From assembly GCF_937616625.2 (NCBI RefSeq), contig NC_065573.1, positions 620,001-684,000 of the forward strand: DNA of 64,000 bases. The letters run 5' to 3'. Below are positions 13,962 through 27,430 of this stretch, piece by piece (positions within the stretch are counted from its first letter, which is position 1; the number at the start of each line of letters is the position of its first letter). The notes under the pieces are model-generated. The model was given only the letters and a program-made list of their open reading frames with translations. It was not told the origin of the DNA and made no database searches. The stretch comes from Mercurialis annua (taxonomy: Eukaryota; Streptophyta; Magnoliopsida; Malpighiales; Euphorbiaceae). Made by a program: the position numbers and the translations under genes.

Positions 13962-16900
13962 TACGAAACAAATCCAATTGTTTCACATTTTTAGCGATTT
14001 AAGCCAAACATTTACAAACGTTACGGAAAAACACCAAACGTTTCATATTTTTAGCGATTTAAGCAAACTGTTCACAAAAGTTACGAAACAAATCCAAACG
14101 TTTAAAACGTTACGAAACAAATCCAAACGTTTCATATTTTTAGCGATTTAAGCCAAACGTTTACAAACGTTACGGAAAAAAACCAAACGTTTCATATTTT
14201 TAGCGATATAAGCCAAACGTTTACAAAAGTTACGAAACAAATCCAAGAGTTTGACCATTTTAGCGATTTAAGCCAAACATTTATAAACGTTACGAAACAA
14301 ATCCAAACGTTTACAAACGATACAAAATAAATCCGATCGTTTACAAACGTTAAGTAACAAATCCAAACGTTTCCCCATTTTAGCGATTTAAGCCAAACGT
14401 TTACAAACCTTACGAAACAAATCCAAACGCTTCACCTTTTTAGTGATTTAAGCCAAACGTTTACAAACGTTACGAAACAAATCCAAACGTTTACAAACAT
14501 TAAGGAACAAATCCAAACGTTTCACCTTTTTAGCGATTTAAGCCAAACGTTTGCAAACGTTACGAAACAAAGCCAAACGTTTACAAACGTTACGAAACAA
14601 ATCCAAGCGTTTCACCTTTTTAGCTATTTAAGCCAAACGTTTACAAACGCTACGAAACAAATCCAAACGTTTCACTTGTTTAGCGATTTAAGACAAACGT
14701 TTACAAATGCTACGAAAGGAATCCAAACGTTTCCCCAATTTAGCGATTTAAGACAAACGTTACGAAACAAATCCATCTTTGCACTTTTTTAGCGATTTAA
14801 GCCAAATGTTTTAAAACGTTACGAAACAAATCAAAATGTTTCCCCATTTAAGCTAATTAAGCCAAACATTTACAAACTTTATGAAACAAATCCAAACGTT
14901 TCACCTTTTTAATGATTTAAGCCAAACGTCTACATGGTTTAATAAACAAAACCAAACGTTTAAAACATTACGAAACAAATCCAAACGTTTCACATTATTA
15001 GCCATTTTAGCCAAACGTTTACAAACGTTACGGAACAAAACGAAACGTTTCACATTTTTAGTTATTTAAGCCAAACGTTTACAAACGTTACGAAACAAAT
15101 CCAAGCGCTTCACCTTTTTTTGTGATATAAGCCAAACGTTTACAAATATTACGAAACAAATCCATGAGTTTCACCCTTTTAGAAAATTATGCCAAACGTT
15201 TACAAATTTTACGAAACAAATCCAAACGTTTCACCTTTTTAGCGATTTAAGCCAAACGTTTACAAACGTTACGAAACAAAACCAAACGTTTAAACCTTTT
15301 AGCAAATGAAGCCAAATCTTTAAAACGTTACGAAATAAATCTAAACGTTTACAAACATTACAGAACAAAAGCAAACCTTTCACATTTTAGCGATTGAAGC
15401 CAAACGTTTACAAACGTTAAGAAACAAATCCAAACGTTTCACCATTATAGCGATTTAAGCCAAAAGTTTATAAACGTTACGAAACAAAACCAAACGTATA
15501 CAAACGTTACGAAATAAATCCAAATGTTTACAAACGCTACGAAACAAAGCCAAACGTTTTCCCATTTTAGAGATTTAAGCCAAACGTTTACAAACGTTAT
15601 GAAATAAATCCAAACGTTTCACCTTTTTAGCGATTTAAGCCAAACGTTTACAAACATTACGATACAAATCCAAACGTTTTGCCTTTTTGGTATTTTAAGC
15701 CAAACGTTTACAAACGTTACGATGCAAATCCAAACGTTTCCCCTTTTAAGCAATTTAAGCCAAACGCTTACAAACGTTAGGAAACAAATCCAAACGTTTC
15801 CCCTTTTTAGCGATTTATGCAAAACGTTTACAAACCTTACAAAACAAAACCAAACGTTTAAAACGTTACGAAACAAATCAAAACGTTTCACATTTTTAGC
15901 GATTTAAGCCAAACGTTTACAGACATTACGGAAAAAAAACCAAACGTTTCATATTTTTAGCGATTTAGGCCAACTGTTTACAAAAGTTACGAAACAAATC
16001 CAAACATTTAAAACGTTACGAAATAAATCCAAACGTTTCACATTTTTAGCGATTTAAGCCAAACGTTTACAAACGTTACGGAAAAAAACCAAATGTTTCA
16101 TATTTTTAGCGATTTAAGCCAAACGTTTACAAAAGTTACGAAACAAATCCAAGTGTTTGACCATTTTATCGATTTAAGCCAAACGTTTATAAATGTTACG
16201 AAACAAATCCAAACGTTTACAAATGATACGAAATAAATCCAATCGTTTACAAAGATTAAGTAACAAATCCAAACGTTTCCCCATTTTAGCGATTTAAGCC
16301 AAACGTTTACAAACCTTACGAAACAAATTCAAACGCTTCACCTTTTTAGTGATTTAAGCCAAATGTTTACAAACGTTACGAAACAAATCCAAACGTTTAC
16401 AAACATTAAGGAACAAATCCAAGCGTTTCACCTTTTTAGCGATTTAAGCCAAACGTTTGCAAACGTTACGAAACAAAGCCAAACGTTTACAAATGTTACG
16501 AAACAAATCCAAGCGTTTCACCTTTTTAGCTATTTAAGCCAAACGTTTACAAACGTTACGAAACAAATCCAAACGTTTCACCCGTTTAGCGATTTAGGAC
16601 AAACGTTTACAAATGCTACGAAAGGAATCCAAATGTTTCCCCAATTTGGCGATTTAAGCCAAACGTTTACAAACGTTACGAAACAAATCCAACGTTTCAC
16701 TTCTTTAGCAATTTAAGCCAAATGTTTTAAAACGTTACGAAACAAATCAAAATGTTTCCCCATTTAAGCTAATTAAGCCAAACATTTACAAACTTTATGA
16801 AACAAATCCAAACGTTTCACCTTTTTAATGATTTAAGCCAAACGTCTACATGCTTTAATAAACAAAACCAAACGTTTAAAACATTACGAAACAAATCCAA

Positions 16901-19900
16901 ACGTTTCACATTATTAGCCATTTTAGCCAAACGTTTACAAACGTTACGGAACAAAACGAAACGTTTCACATTTTTAGTTATTTAAGCCAAACGTTTACAA
17001 ACGTTACGAAACAAATCCAAGCGCTTCACCTTTTTTTGTGATATAAGCCAAACGTTTACAAATATTACGAAACAAATCCAAGAGTTTCACCCTTTTAGAA
17101 AATTATGCCAAACGTTTACAAATTTTACGAAACAAATCCAAACGTTTCACCTTTTTAGCGATTTAAGCCAAACGTTTACAAACGTTACGAAACAAAACCA
17201 AACGTTTAAACCTTTTAGCAAATGAAGCCAAATCTTTAAAACGTTACGAAATAAATCTAAACGTTTACAAACATTACAGAACAAAAGCAAACGTTTCACA
17301 TTTTTAGCAATTTAAGCCAAACGTTTACAAACTTTACGAAACAAATCCAAACGTTTCCCCATTTTAGCGATTTATGCCAAACGTTTATAAACGTTACGAA
17401 ACAAAACCAAACATTTACAAATGTTACGAAAAAAATCCAAACGTTTACAAATGCTACGAAACAAATCCAAACGTTTCCCCATTTTAGCGATTTAAGCCAA
17501 ACATTTACAAACGTTACGAAACAAATCTAAACGTTTACAAACATTACGGAACAAAAACAACCTTTTCGCATTTTTAGAATTTTAATCCAAACGTTTACAA
17601 ACGTAACAAAACAAATCCAAACGTTTCACCTTTTTAGTGATTGAAGCCAAACGTTTACAACCGTTAGGAAACAAATCCAAACGTTTCCTCATTTTAGCGA
17701 TTTAAGCTAAGCGTTTATAAACGTTACGAGACAAAACCAAACATTTACAAACGCTACGAAACAAATCCAAATGTTTACAAACGTTACGAAACAAATCCAA
17801 ACGTTTCACCTTTTTAGCGATTTAAGCCAAAATTTTACAAATGTTACGAAACAAATTCAAACATTGCCCCATTTTAGCGAATTAAGTCAAACGTTTAAAA
17901 CGTTAAGAAACGAATCCAAACGTTTTCCCTTTTTAGCAATTTAAGCCAAACGTTTAGAAACGTTACGAAACAAATCTAAACGCTTCACCTTTTTAGCAAT
18001 ATATGCCAAACGTTTACAAACGTTATGAAACAAATCCAAGTGTTTCACCTTTTTAGCAATTTAAGCCAAACATTTACAAACGTTACGAAACAAATCCAAG
18101 CGTTTAACCTTTTTAGCGATTGAAGCCAAATCTTTAAAAACGTTACGAAAAAATCCAAACGTTTCCCCATTTTAGCGATATAAGCCAAATATTTATAAAC
18201 GTTACGAAACAAATCAGAACATTTACAAACATTACGGAACAAAAACAAACTTTTCACATTATTAGCAATTTAGGCCAAACGTTTCCAAACGTTACGAAGC
18301 AAATCCAAACAAATCCAAACGTTTCCCCATTTTAGCGATTTAAGCCAATTAGCGATTTAAGCCAAACGTTTATAAAAGTTACGAAACAAGACCAAATATT
18401 TACAAACGTTACGAAACAAATCCAAATGTTTACAAACGTTACGAAACAAGCGATTTAAGCCAAACATTTACAAACGTTACGAAACAAATCCAAGCGTTTC
18501 ACCTTTTTAGCAATTTAAACCAAACTTTTACAAACGATACGAAACAAAACCAAGCCTTTAAAACGTTTAGAAACAAATCCAATTGTTTCACACTTTTAAC
18601 AATTTAAGCCAAACGTTTACAAACGTTACGAAACAAAGCCAAACGTTTACAAACGTTACGAAACAAATCCAAGCGTTTCACCTTTTTTGAAATTTAAGCC
18701 AAACGTTTACAAACGTTACGAAACTAATTCAAACGTTTCCCCATTTTAGCGATTTAAGTCAAACATTTAAAACGTTACGAAAAAATCCAAACGTTTTCCC
18801 TTTTTAAGAATTTAAACCAAACGTTTACAAACGTTACGAAACAAATCCAAACGTTTCACCTTTTTAGCAATTTAAGCCAAACGTTTCACCTTTTTAGCAA
18901 TTTAAGCCAAACGTTTACAAACATTAGGAAACAAATCCAAGCGTTTCACCTTTGTAGCATTTTAAGCCAAACGTTTACAAACGTTACGAAACAAATCCAA
19001 GCATTTCAACTTTTTAGCAATTTAGGCCAAACGTTTACAAAAATTACAAAACAAATCAAACGTTTCCCCTTTTTAGCAATTGATGCCAAATGTTTTTAAA
19101 CGTTACGAAACAAAGCCAAACCTTTACAAACGTTACGAAACAAATATAAGCGTTTCACCTTTTTAGCTATTTAAGCCAAACGTTTACAAACGTTACAAAA
19201 CAAATCCAAACGTTTCACCTTCTACGTGATTTTACCCAAACGTTTACAAATTTTTAGTTATTGAAGCCAAACGTTTACAAACGTTACGAAACAAATCCAA
19301 ACGTTTCACCTTTATAGCAATTTAAGCCAAACGTTTACAAACGTTACGAAACAAATCCAAACGTTTCACCTTTTTAGCGATTTAAGCCAAACGTTTACAA
19401 ACGTTACGAAACAAATCCAAACGTTTCCCCATTTAGCGATTTAAGCCAAACGTTTACAAACGTTATAAAACAAATCCAAACGTTTCCCCATTTAGCGATT
19501 TAAGCCAAATGTTTACAAACGTTACAAAACAAATCCAAACGTTTCACCTTTTTAGCGATTTAAGCCAAAAGTTTACAAGCGTTACGAAACGACGCCAAAC
19601 CTTTACCCGTTTCAGCATGTTTCCCCATTTTAGCGATATAAAATAAACGTTTACAAACGTTACGAAACAAATCCAAACGTTTCCCCTTTTTAGCGACTTA
19701 AGCCAAACGTTTACAAACGTTACAAAACAAATCTAAACGTTTCCCCATTTTAGAATTTTAAGCCAAACGTTACAAAATGTTACGAAACAAATCTAAACGT
19801 TTCCCCATTTTAGCAATTTAAGCCAAACATTTACAAACATTACGAACCACATATTAGCGATTAAAGCCAAACGTTTACAAACGTTATGAAACAAATCCAA

Positions 19901-21600
19901 ACGTTTCACCTTTTTAGCGATTTAAGCCAAAAGTTTACAAACGTTACGAAACAAATCCAAACGTTTCCCCATTTTAGCATGTTTCCTTATTTTAGCGATT
20001 TAAGCCAAACGTTAACAAACGTTACGAAACAAATCCAAACGTTTCACCTTTTTAGCGATTTAAGCCAAACATTTACAGACGTTACGAAACAAATCTAAAC
20101 GTTTCCCCATTTTAGCAATTTAAGCCAAACGTTTACAAACGTTACCAAACAAATCCAAATGTTTCACCATTATTGCAATTGAAGCCAAACGTTTACAAAC
20201 ATTACGAAACAAATCCAAACGTTTGACCTTTTTAGCGATTTAAGCCAAACATTTACAAACATTACGAAACAAATCCAAGGGTTTCGCCTTTTTAGCAATA
20301 TAAGCCAAACGTTTACAAACGTTATGAAACATATCCAAATGTTTTACCTTTTTAGCGATTTAAGTCAAACGTTTACAAACGTTACGAATCAAATCCAAAT
20401 GTTTCCCCATTATAGCGATTGAAACCAAACGTTTAAAACGTTACGAAACAAATCCAAACGTATGACCTTTTTAGGGATTTAAGCCAAACGTTTACAAACG
20501 TTACGAATCAAATCCAACCGTTTCACCTTTTTAGAGATTGAAGCCAAACGTTTACAAACGTTACGAAACAAATCCAAACATTTCACCTTTTTAGCGATTT
20601 AAACCAAACGTTTACAAACGTTACGAAACAAAACCAAACGTGTAAAACGTTACAAAAAAAATCCAAACGTTTCACATATTTTTCGATTTAAGCCAAACGT
20701 TTACAAACATTACGAAACAAAGCCAGTCGTTTACAAACGTTACGAAACTAATCCAAACGTTTAACCTTTTTAGCAATTTAAGCGAAACGTTTACAAACAT
20801 TACAAAACAAATCCAGACATTTCCCCTTTTCAGCAGTTTATGCCGAACGTTTACAAACGTTACGAAACTAAACCAAACGTTTCCCTTTTTTAGTTATTTA
20901 AGCCAAACGTTAACAAATGTTACAAAACAAAACCAAACATTTCCCTTTTTTAGCGATTTAAGCCGAACGTTTACAAATGTTCCGAAAAAATCCAACAGCA
21001 TTTTTAGCGATTTAATCCAAACGTTACGAAACAAAACCAAATGTTTCACCTTTTTAGCGATTTAAGCAAAACGTTTACAAACGTTTCGAAACAAATACAA
21101 ACGTTTCACCTTTTTAGCAATTTAAGCCAAACGTTTACAAACATTACGAACAAATCCAAACGTTTCCCCTTTTTAGCGATTTAAGTCAAACGTTTCACCC
21201 TTTTAGCGATTTAAGCCAAACGTTTACAAAAGTTATGAACAAATCCAAACATTTCACCTCTTTAGCAATTTAAGCCAAAAGTTTACAAACATTACGAAAC
21301 AAATCCAAACGTTTCCCCTTTTTAGCGATTAAAGCCAAACGTTTACAAATATTACGAAACAAATCCAAACGTTACAAACATTTCACCTTTTTAGCGATTT
21401 TATCCAAACATTTACAAACGTTACGAAAGAAATCCAAAAGTCTCACCTTTATAGAAATTTAAATCCAAACATTTCAACTTTTTAGCGATTTAAGCCAAAC
21501 GTTTACAAACGTTAAGAAACAAATCCAAAAGTTTCACCTTTTTAGCGATTAAAGCCAAGTGTTTCACTTTTTTTGCGATTTAAGCCAAACGTTTACAAAC
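13962..21600. repeat. Large duplication within satellite, copy 2
   Basis: Near-identical to 1-7640. It begins at the TACGAAACAAATCC that also opens the window and ends near 21600, where the sequence jumps into a further copy of the 3.8-kb block. The high identity over 7.6 kb of otherwise variable monomers shows a recent large-scale event (unequal exchange or segmental duplication), not monomer-by-monomer homogenisation. Confidence 0.93.
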
Positions 21601-24600
21601 GTTACGAAACAAATCCAAACGTTTCACCTTTTTAGCGATTTAAGCCAAAATTTTACAAATGTTACGAAACAAATTCAAACATTGCCCCATTTTAGCGAAT
21701 TAAGTCAAACGTTTAAAACGTTAAGAAACGAATCCAAACGTTTTCCCTTTTTAGCAATTTAAGCCAAACGTTTAGAAACGTTACGAAACAAATCTAAACG
21801 CTTCACCTTTTTAGCAATATATGCCAAACGTTTACAAACGTTATGAAACAAATCCAAGTGTTTCACCTTTTTAGCAATTTATGCCAAACATTTACAAACG
21901 TTACGAAACAAATCCAAGCGTTTAACCTTTTTAGCGATTGAAGCCAAATCTTTAAAAACGTTACGAAAAAATCCAAACGTTTCCCCATTTTAGCGATATA
22001 AGCCAAATATTTATAAACGTTACGAAACAAATCAGAACATTTACAAACATTACGGAACAAAAACAAACTTTTCACATTATTAGCAATTTAGGCCAAACGT
22101 TTCCAAACGTTACGAAGCAAATCCAAACAAATCCAAACGTTTCCCCATTTTAGCGATTTAAGCCAAACGTTTATAAAAGTTACGAAACAAGACCAAATAT
22201 TTACAAACGTTACGAAACAAATCCAAATGTTTACAAACGTTACGAAAAAAGCGATTTAAGCCAAACATTTACAAACGTTACGAAACAAATCCAAGCGTTT
22301 CACCTTTTTAGCAATTTAAACCAAACTTTTACAAACGATACGAAACAAAACCAAGCCTTTAAAACGTTTAGAAACAAATCCAATTGTTTCACATTTTTAA
22401 CAATTTAAGCCAAACGTTTACAAACGTTACGAAACAAAGCCAAACGTTTACAAACGTTACGAAACAAATCCAAGCGTTTCACCTTTTTTGAAATTTAAGC
22501 CAATAGTTTACAAACGTTACGAAACTAATTCAAACGTTTCCCCATTTTAGCGATTTAAGTCAAACATTTAAAACGTTACGAAAAAATCCAAACGTTTTCC
22601 CGTTTTAAGAATTTAAACCAAACGTTTACAAACGTTACGAAACAAATCCAAACGTTTCACCTTTTTAGCAATTTAAGCCAAATGTTTCACCTTTTGAGCA
22701 ATTTAAGCCAAACGTTTACAAACATTAGGAAACAAATCCAAGCGTTTCACCTTTGTAGCATTTTAAGCCAAACGTTTACAAACGTTACCAAAAAAATCCA
22801 AGCATTTCAACTTTTTAGCAATTTAGGCCAAACGTTTACAAAAATTACAAAACAAATCAAACGTTTCCCCTTTTTAGCAATTGATGCCAAATGTTTTTAA
22901 ACGTTACGAAACAAAGCCAAACCTTTACAAACGTTACGAAACAAATATAAGCGTTTCACCTTTTTAGCTATTTAAGCCAAACGTTTACAAACGTTACAAA
23001 ACAAATCCAAACGTTTCACCTTCTACGTGATTTTACCCAAACGTTTACAAATTTTTAGTTATTGAAGTCAAACGTTTACAAACGTTACGAAATAAATCCA
23101 AACGTTTCACCTTTATAGCAATTTAAGCCAAACGTTTACAAACGTTACGAAACAAATCCAAACGTTTCACCTTTTTAGCGATTTAAGCCAAACGTTTACA
23201 AACGTTACGAAACAAATCCAAACGTTTCCCCATTTAGCGATTTAAGCCAAACGTTTACAAACGTTATAAAACAAATACAAACGTTTCCCCATTTAGCGAT
23301 TTAAGCCAAATGTTTACAAACGTTACAAAACAAATCCAAACGTTTCACCTTTTTAGCGATTTAAGCCAAAAGTTTACAAACGTTACGAAACGACGCCAAA
23401 CCTTTACCCGTTTCAGCATGTTTCCCTATTTTAGCGATATAAAATAAACGTTTACAAACGTTACGAAACAAATCCAAACGTTTCACCTTTTTAGTGATTT
23501 AAGCCAAACGTTTACAAACGTTACAAAACAAATCTAAACGTTTCCCCATTTTAGCATTTTAAGCCAAACGTTACAAAATGTTACTAAACAAATCTAAACG
23601 TTTCCCCATTTTAGCAATTTAAGCCAAACATTTACAAACATTACGAACCACATATTAGCGATTAAAGCCAAACGTTTACAAACGTTATGAAACAAATCCA
23701 AACGTTTCACCTTTTTAGCGATTTAAGCCAAAAGTTTACAAACGTTACGAAACAAATCCAAACGTTTCCCCATTTTAGCATGTTTCCTTATTTTAGCGAT
23801 TTAAGCCAAACGTTAACAAACGTTGCGAAACAAATCCAAACGTTTCACCTTTTTAGCGATTTAAGCCAAACATTTACAGACGTTACGAAACAAATCTAAA
23901 CGTTTCCCCATTTTAGCAATTTAAGCCAAACGTTTACAAACGTTACCAAACAAATCCAAATGTTTCACCATTATTGCAATTGAAGCCAAACGTTTACAAA
24001 CATTACGAAACAAATCCAAACGTTTGACCTTTTTAGCGATTAAGCCAAACATTTACAAACATTACGAAACAAATCCAAGGGTTTCGCCTTTTTAGCAATA
24101 TAAGCCAAACGTTATGAAACAAATCCAAATGTTTTACCTTTTTAGCGATTTAAGTCAAACGTTTACAAACGTTACGAAACAAATCCAAATGTTTCCCCAT
24201 TATAGCGATTGAAACCAAACGTTTAAAACATTACGAAACAAATCCAAACGTATGACCTTTTTAGGGATTTAAGCCAAACGTTTACAAACGTTACGAATCA
24301 AATCCAACCGTTTCACCTTTTTAGAGATTGAAGCCAAACGTTTACAAACGTTACGAAACAAATCCAAACATTTCACCTTTTTAGCGATTTAAACCAACCG
24401 TTTACAAACGTTACGAAACAAAACCAAACGTGTAAAACGTTCCAAAAAAAATCCAAACATTTCACATATTTTTCGATTTAAGCCAAACGTTTACAAACAT
24501 TACGAAACAAAGCCAGTCGTTTACAAACGTTACGAAACTAATCGAAACGTTTAACCTTTTTAGCAATTTAAGCGAAACGTTTACAAACATTACAAAACAA

Positions 24601-25405
24601 ATCCAGACATTTCCCCTTTTCAGGAGTTTATGCCGAACGTTTACAAACGTTACGAAACTAAACCAAACGTTTCCCTTTTTTAGTTATTTAAGCCAAACGT
24701 TAACAAATGTTACAAAACAAAATCAAACATATCCCTTTTTTAGCGATTTAAGCCGAACGTTTACAAACGTTCCGAAAAAATCCAACAGTTCACATTGTTA
24801 GCGATTTAATCCAAACGTTACGAAACAAAACCAAATGTTTCACCTTTTTAGCGATTTAAGCAAAACGTTTACAAACGTTTAGAAACAAATACAAACGTTT
24901 CACCTTTTTAGCAATTTAAGCCAAACGTTTACAAACATTACGAACAAATCCAAACGTTTCCCCTTTTTAGCGATTTAAGTCAAACGTTTCACCCTTTTAG
25001 CGATTTAAGCCAAACGTTTACAAAAGTTATGAACAAATCCAAACATTTCACCTCTTTAGCAAATTAAGCCAAAAGTTTACAAACATTACGAAACAAATCC
25101 AAACGTTTCCCCTTTTTAGCGATTAAAGTCAAACGTTTGCAAATATTACGAAACAAATCCAAACGTTACAAAATAAATCCAAACATTTCACCTTTTTAGC
25201 GATTTTATCCAAATATTTACAAACGTTACGAAAGAAATCCAAAAGTTTCACCTTTATAGAAATTGAAATCCAAACATTTCAACTTTTTAGCGATTTAAGC
25301 CAAACGTTTACAAACGTTAAGAAACAAATCCAAAAGTTTCACCTTTTTAGCGATTAAAGCCAAGTGTTTCACTTTTTTAGCGATTTAAGCCAAATGTTTA
25401 CAAAG
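17790..25405. repeat. Tandem duplication with 3.8-kb period
   Basis: Positions 17790-21605 match 21606-25405, offset 3818 near the start and about 3801-3805 further in. Shared markers include GTTTCCAAACG (18283 and 22098), GTTTTACCCAAACG-type variants (19230 and 23030) and CATGTTTCC (19979 and 23779). One difference is a segment of about 14 bp (near 18353) that is duplicated in the first copy and absent from the second. Both copies derive from the block that is single at 3840-7640. Confidence 0.88.
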
Positions 25406-27037
25406 GTTACGAAACAAATCCAAACGTTTCACCATTTTAGTGATTTAAAACAAACGTTTACAAACGTTACGAAACAAATCGAAACGTTTCCCCTTTTTAT
25501 AGATTTAAGCGAAACGTTTACAAACGTTATGAAACAAATCCAAACGCTTTACCTTTTTAGGATTTAAGCGAAATATTTACTCACTTTACGTAAAAAATCC
25601 AAACGTTTCACCTTTTTAGCGATTTAAGCCAAATTTTTACAAACGTTACGAAACAAATCCAAGCGTTTCACCTTTATAGCAATTTAAGCCAAACGTTTAA
25701 AAACGTTACGAAACAAATCCAAACGTTTCTCCTTCTTAGCAATTTAAGCCAAACGTTTACAAACGTTACGATATAAATCCAAACTTTTCCTTTTTAGTGA
25801 TTGAAGCCAAACGTTTACAAATATTACGAAACAAATCCAAACGATACAAAACAAATCCAAACGTTTCACCTTTTTAACGATTTTAGCCAAAGATTACAAA
25901 GGTTACGAGAGACATCCAAAAGTTTCACCTTTATAGCAATTTAAATCCAAACATTTCACCTTTTTAGCGATTTAAGACAAACGTTAAGAAACAAATCCAA
26001 ACGTTTCACCTTTTTAGCAATTTAAGCAGAGTGTTTCACCTTTTTAGCGATATAAGCCAAACGTATACAAATGTTACGAAACAAATCCAAATGTTTCACC
26101 TTTTTAGCGATTTAAGCCAAACGTTACGAAACGAATCGAAACGTTTCACCTTTTTAACGATTTAATCCAAACGTTTACTAACATTACGAAACTAATTCGA
26201 ACGTTTAAAGCGTTACGAAACCTATATTAGAAATTTAAGCCAAACGTTTACAAACGTTACTATACAAATCCAAACGTTTCACCATTTTAGCAATTTAAAA
26301 CAAACGTTTACAAACGTTACGAAACAAATCCAAACGTTTCACCTGTTTAGCGATTTAAGCCAAACGTTTACAAACGTTATGAGACAAAACCAAATGTTTC
26401 CCCTTTTAATCAATTTAATCCAAACGTTTACAGACGTTTCGAAACAAATCCAAAAGTTTTACCTTTTTAGAATTTAAGCCAACCGTTTACACACGTTACG
26501 AAACAAATCCAAACATTTCACCTTTTGAGCGATTTAAGCCAAACGTTTACAAACTGTACGAAACAAATCCAAGCGTTTTGTTGGCGCAGCGGGAGGCGCG
26601 GGTCCGGATCGTATATTTCAATTCAAAATCGAAATTCCAATAATCTGAATCGTGAAGTTGATCATATCAACAACAAATGGATCGTCGTATCATTTTGTAA
26701 TTAAAGCACGTATCTAGGAATCGTAAGAAGAATACCTATGTCGATTCTCCAACGATTCTTGTAGTCCCGAATGTACGGTGACCTCAAGCTCGTCCACACG
26801 AGTATGCGTCCGATTGAATCCTCGCCTTGTAGTAACCCTACAAGAGTTCCTCTTGCCGAGCAGCGCTAAGCTCAAACTCTCGCCGCGATTACGACCTTAC
26901 TCGGATGTATGAAAAAACGTCGCCAAGTTTTTCCCGTGATTGATGACTACTTGAACTCCTTCAAGTACTTTCTCTCTCTACAACTTTGTAGTGAGATGTG
27001 TGCTGTGTGGTGTCTTGAAATGAGCAAGGACATGCTC

Positions 27038-27045
27038 TATTTATA
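27038..27045 (-). promoter_or_regulatory. TATA box of solo LTR A
   Basis: Minus strand TATAAATA in a CCTATAAATAGAG context, at the position equivalent to the TATA boxes of both LTRs of the full-length copy. It marks the end of U3. Confidence 0.65.
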
Positions 27046-27317
27046 GGCTAGAGCATGTCTTAAGAATGAAACACCTTGCATGCTAGGTGTCACACACCAA
27101 GCAAAGGTGTTGTCACCATATGACACCTTTCATGTGGTGACATCACATAGGTGACATCATATAGGTGATGTCATCATATGACATCACATATATGACATAA
27201 GCTTATCTCATTACATCATCACCATGACATCATCATTCCATTAGCTTATGATTAGTGATTTAAGTATCATTAATTATACTAATTAAGCCTTTTAATCATA
27301 AAACTTGGTTGAAATAT

Positions 27318-27430
27318 AATTAGGTTCCTACTAATTTATAACTCTTATAAATTAGTCCCTAATTAACTTGGACATAGTACAATTAGGTTCCTACTAATTT
27401 ATAACTCTTACAAATTAGTCCCTAATTTGT
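27318..27430. repeat. 63-bp tandem duplication in solo LTR A
   Basis: AATTAGGTTCCTACTAATTT begins at 27318 and again at 27381; the copies differ by only a base or so. The full-length element has one such segment per LTR (around 33100-33150), so this is a private duplication of the solo copy. Confidence 0.8.

Larger units (their letters stand above)
1..26578. repeat. 60-bp bipartite satellite array, left arm
   Basis: Tandem 60-bp monomers run through the whole block; successive 60-base lines stay in register over long stretches (for example 5281-5460). Each monomer has two 30-bp halves. Half A starts AAACGTTTCACC and ends GATTTAAGCC. Half B starts AAACGTTTACAAACGTTACG and ends AAACAAATCC. Both halves open with the 8-bp palindrome AAACGTTT, and B has a second AAACGTT 10 bp later. 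Local irregularities are mostly gain or loss of a half (B-B runs such as 1370-1400) or 1-2 base indels. Common variants are AAACATT and AAATGTT, changes at the CpG. No gene-like ORF, RNA gene or promoter is visible. The ORFs present (up to 207 codons at 12818-13441) are in-frame readings of the repeat. I do not recognise the satellite family. Confidence 0.97.

Noticed and set aside
1..26578. CRISPR-like regular palindromic 30-bp spacing
   Set aside because: There are no unique spacers; the interval sequences are themselves repeats, and the context is a plant satellite.
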